This document shows, in pieces, positions 5,376 to 6,958 of a stretch of 6,958 bases of DNA (positions are counted from its first letter, which is position 1; each line of letters begins with the position of its first letter). The notes beneath the pieces were generated by a model. That model was not told where the DNA came from. It worked only from the letters and a program-made list of their open reading frames with translations, and did no database searches. Origin of the DNA: Planctomycetia bacterium (lineage in GTDB: Bacteria > Planctomycetota > Planctomycetia > Gemmatales > Gemmataceae); assembly GCA_005773755.1 (NCBI GenBank), contig SXHE01000288.1, forward strand, positions 1 through 6,958, given 5' to 3'. The translations under genes and the position numbers were made by a program.

Positions 5376-6038
5376 ATGTGGGCCGTTGTTGTCGTTGTGC
5401 AAGGACTGTTCGTTTTGCCCACCCTCGTCCCGGACGGGCCTCCGCTGAAGCTGCCCGAGCCCGTGACGGTGCGCGCGGGCACCATCGGCAAGCTGCGCGC
5501 CGAGACGCCGGGCAAGGTTGTGCGCTGGGTCGCACTGTCGCCCGGTCTGTCCGTCGAACCGGCCGACGGCGGGAAGCTCATCTACTTCACCGGGCTGCCC
5601 GGCACCTACGAACTGCTGGCCTACACCGCGGCCGGCGACGTGCCATCGGAGCCGGCGCGGGTCGTCGTCGTGATTGAGGGCGCGCCGGCCCCGCCGCCGC
5701 CCGACGACGGGTTGAGGGCGAAGCTGGCCGACGCACTGGCCCGCGACCGCGGCGCGCGGGCCGACGTGCTCCAACTCGCCGCGATCTATCGCGACGCGGC
5801 CCGCGTCGTCACCGATCCCGACGTGCCGCACTCGAAGGAACTGCTCACGCGGGTGCGGAAGGTCGCGGAGGCGCTCATCGGCCCGACCGCGCTGCCGGCG
5901 GTGCGCGCCGCGGTCGCGGCCGTTCTGCTCGCCGTACTCGGCATGACCAGCGAGGAACCGCTGAGCGCGTCGCAGCGGTCCCGCGCCACGGCCCTGTTCA
6001 CCCGGCTCGCGTCACACCTGGAGGAGCTGACCAAATGA
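5376..6038 (+). CDS. 220-aa exported or anchored protein, beta domain plus helical domain, partner of C1 peptidase
   Basis: I cannot assign a function. The N-terminus MWAVVVVVQGLFVLP (1-15) is hydrophobic without an early positive charge, fitting a signal sequence or membrane anchor. Residues about 20-100 look like a small beta-sandwich: strands such as VTVRAG, KVVRWVALSPG, KLIYFTG, YELLAYTAAG and RVVVVIEG, ending in SEPARVVVV. A linker APAPPPPDD (about 102-110) follows. The remainder (110-220) is alpha-helical (LRAKLADALARD, LQLAAIYRDAARVV, KELLTRVRKVAEALIG, and an alanine/valine-rich helix near 180-192 that might touch a membrane). I recall similar sandwich-linker-helix proteins in Gemmata-type genomes, but none with a known role. 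The gene ends in TGA overlapping the ATG of the peptidase gene (ATGA, 6035-6038), so the two are probably made together. Scaffold, inhibitor, propeptide-like partner or lysis accessory are all possible and unproven. Confidence 0.8.
   Translation: MWAVVVVVQGLFVLPTLVPDGPPLKLPEPVTVRAGTIGKLRAETPGKVVRWVALSPGLSVEPADGGKLIYFTGLPGTYELLAYTAAGDVPSEPARVVVVIEGAPAPPPPDDGLRAKLADALARDRGARADVLQLAAIYRDAARVVTDPDVPHSKELLTRVRKVAEALIGPTALPAVRAAVAAVLLAVLGMTSEEPLSASQRSRATALFTRLASHLEELTK
6020..6026 (+). promoter_or_regulatory. ribosome-binding site of the peptidase gene
   Basis: GGAGGAG at 6020-6026, inside the end of the 220-aa gene, lies 8 bases before ATG 6035. It is a strong Shine-Dalgarno and fixes the start of the peptidase, which is also coupled through the ATGA overlap. 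Confidence 0.75.
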
Positions 6039-6958
6039 ACCGCACATCCTATGCGCTCCGCGCGTGGCTGATCCGCCTGACGTTGATCGCGGCCGGGGCG
6101 CTGGTGGGTCGGTACGGCGCGCCGGTCGCGCCGCCGGTCGAAGTGACCGAACAGAAGCAACCCGCGCCGGCGCTCGACGAGTTCGCGCCGCGGGCGCAGG
6201 GCTGGCTGTTCGACGAAGAGGCCGTAACCGCGCACCTCGCGCGGCACGCGGTCCCGGCGTTCGGGCACACCCCCGCCGGGCGCGCGGCGCTGGCCCACCC
6301 CGGCGACGTGTACTTGTGGGACGCGGCCAAGAAGGTGACGGGCGCGGTGCTGCCCGCACGCGACCAGGGGCAGGTCGGCAGTTGCACCAGCTTCGGCACC
6401 GCGAGCGCGGTCGAACACCTGCTGTGCGTGCAGATCGCATCGGGCCGGGGCGGGCGCTATCGCGACCTCGTCCAAGAAGTCATCTACGCCGGCAGCCGGG
6501 TCGAGGTGGGCCGCGGGCAGATCACCGGCGACGGCTCTATCGGCGCGTGGGCGGTCGAGTGGGTGAGCAGGTGGGGCGTGCTCCCGCGCGGCGTTCACCT
6601 GGGCGGCAAGTACGACCTGACGCGCTACGACGACGCGCGCTGCCGCGCGTGGGGCAGAACGGGCGTGCCGGACGACCTCGAACCGCTCGCGAAAGAGAGC
6701 GCGGTAAAAGGCTACGCGCTCGTCACCAGTTACACGGAAGCGGACAAGGCGATCCGCCAGGGCTACCCGGTCGTCGTGTGCAGCGGCCAGGGCTTCAAGA
6801 TGACGCGCGACGCCGACGGGTTCTGTACCCCGTCGGGCACCTGGTACCACTGCATGACCTTCATCGGCGCACGCGGCGGCGCGCGGCCGGGGTTGTTCTG
6901 CCTGAACTCGTGGGGCGCGACCGCGCACACCGGGCCGCGGTTCCCGCCGGACGCGCCC
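6035..6958 (+). CDS. papain-like (C1A family) cysteine peptidase, 3' end outside window
   Basis: The frame is open for 308 codons, from ATG 6035 to the last base, so its stop lies beyond the window. The protein is a papain-fold cysteine peptidase. DQGQVGSCTSFG (110-121) aligns with papain NQGSCGSCWAF: Q111 takes the oxyanion-hole Gln19 position and C117 the nucleophile Cys25 position, with the same 6-residue spacing; the usual Trp after Cys is Thr. The histidine is H272 in GTWYHCMTFIG, and the asparagine is N291 in FCLNSWG, matching papain KNSWG. All four catalytic residues are therefore present. The N-terminus has a hydrophobic stretch (about 10-25) after R9, then a proline-rich segment (30-45), consistent with a signal peptide or membrane anchor and an extracytoplasmic enzyme. 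Residues about 47-105 may act as a short propeptide. It overlaps the 220-aa gene by ATGA. Substrate unknown; domains after residue 308 cannot be seen. Confidence 0.88.
   Translation, partial: MNRTSYALRAWLIRLTLIAAGALVGRYGAPVAPPVEVTEQKQPAPALDEFAPRAQGWLFDEEAVTAHLARHAVPAFGHTPAGRAALAHPGDVYLWDAAKKVTGAVLPARDQGQVGSCTSFGTASAVEHLLCVQIASGRGGRYRDLVQEVIYAGSRVEVGRGQITGDGSIGAWAVEWVSRWGVLPRGVHLGGKYDLTRYDDARCRAWGRTGVPDDLEPLAKESAVKGYALVTSYTEADKAIRQGYPVVVCSGQGFKMTRDADGFCTPSGTWYHCMTFIGARGGARPGLFCLNSWGATAHTGPRFPPDAP

Noticed and set aside
5786..6928. 380-codon minus-strand open frame
   Set aside because: It is antisense to the 220-aa protein and the peptidase, both of which have ribosome-binding sites, coupling and (for the peptidase) a full active site.

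Overview
The window looks like chromosomal DNA of a Gemmata-like planctomycete (family Gemmataceae). The reasons are high GC in most coding stretches with G/C at third codon positions, a planctomycete-style ECF sigma factor (the 'SVTIWLEQLKAGD' type), a DUF4058 protein of the form common in Gemmata, and secreted proteins of planctomycete style. The organism call is an inference from protein style, not from a marker-gene comparison.

Layout. Minus strand, in the order of transcription from about 3.57 kb down to 1: a cytosine-C5 DNA methyltransferase gene that stops after motif IV (3572-3051); a 107-aa protein I do not recognise (3061-2738); an HNH endonuclease coupled to it by a GTGA overlap (2741-1977); an ECF sigma factor (1747-1166); a DUF4058 protein (1083-370); and the first 84 codons of leucyl-tRNA synthetase, leuS, which runs off the left edge (252-1). 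Plus strand, from about 3.95 kb: a secreted alpha/beta hydrolase (3955-4878); a non-coding interval with a 166-bp inverted-repeat element (4981-5146) and a separate GC-rich hairpin (5224-5248); a 220-aa exported or membrane-anchored protein (5376-6038); and, joined by an ATGA overlap, a papain-like (C1A) cysteine peptidase that runs off the right edge (6035-6958). The peptidase frame is open to the last base.

How the genes fit together. leuS is housekeeping. The sigma factor and DUF4058 gene form a probable two-gene unit. The methyltransferase remnant, 107-aa gene and HNH gene look like a decayed or rearranged restriction-modification or defence module. GC falls from about 62-70% in sampled blocks of the methyltransferase to about 52-57% in the two genes behind it, and the fall coincides with the point where the methyltransferase homology ends, as expected of a deletion or recombination junction. 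The hydrolase is a stand-alone gene. The last two genes are a translationally coupled pair: an exported protein with a beta-rich front, a proline linker and a helical back, followed by a secreted or anchored peptidase with all four papain active-site residues. That pair and the HNH/107-aa pair are the least explained parts of the window. I see no tRNA, rRNA, CRISPR array, transposase or phage structural gene.
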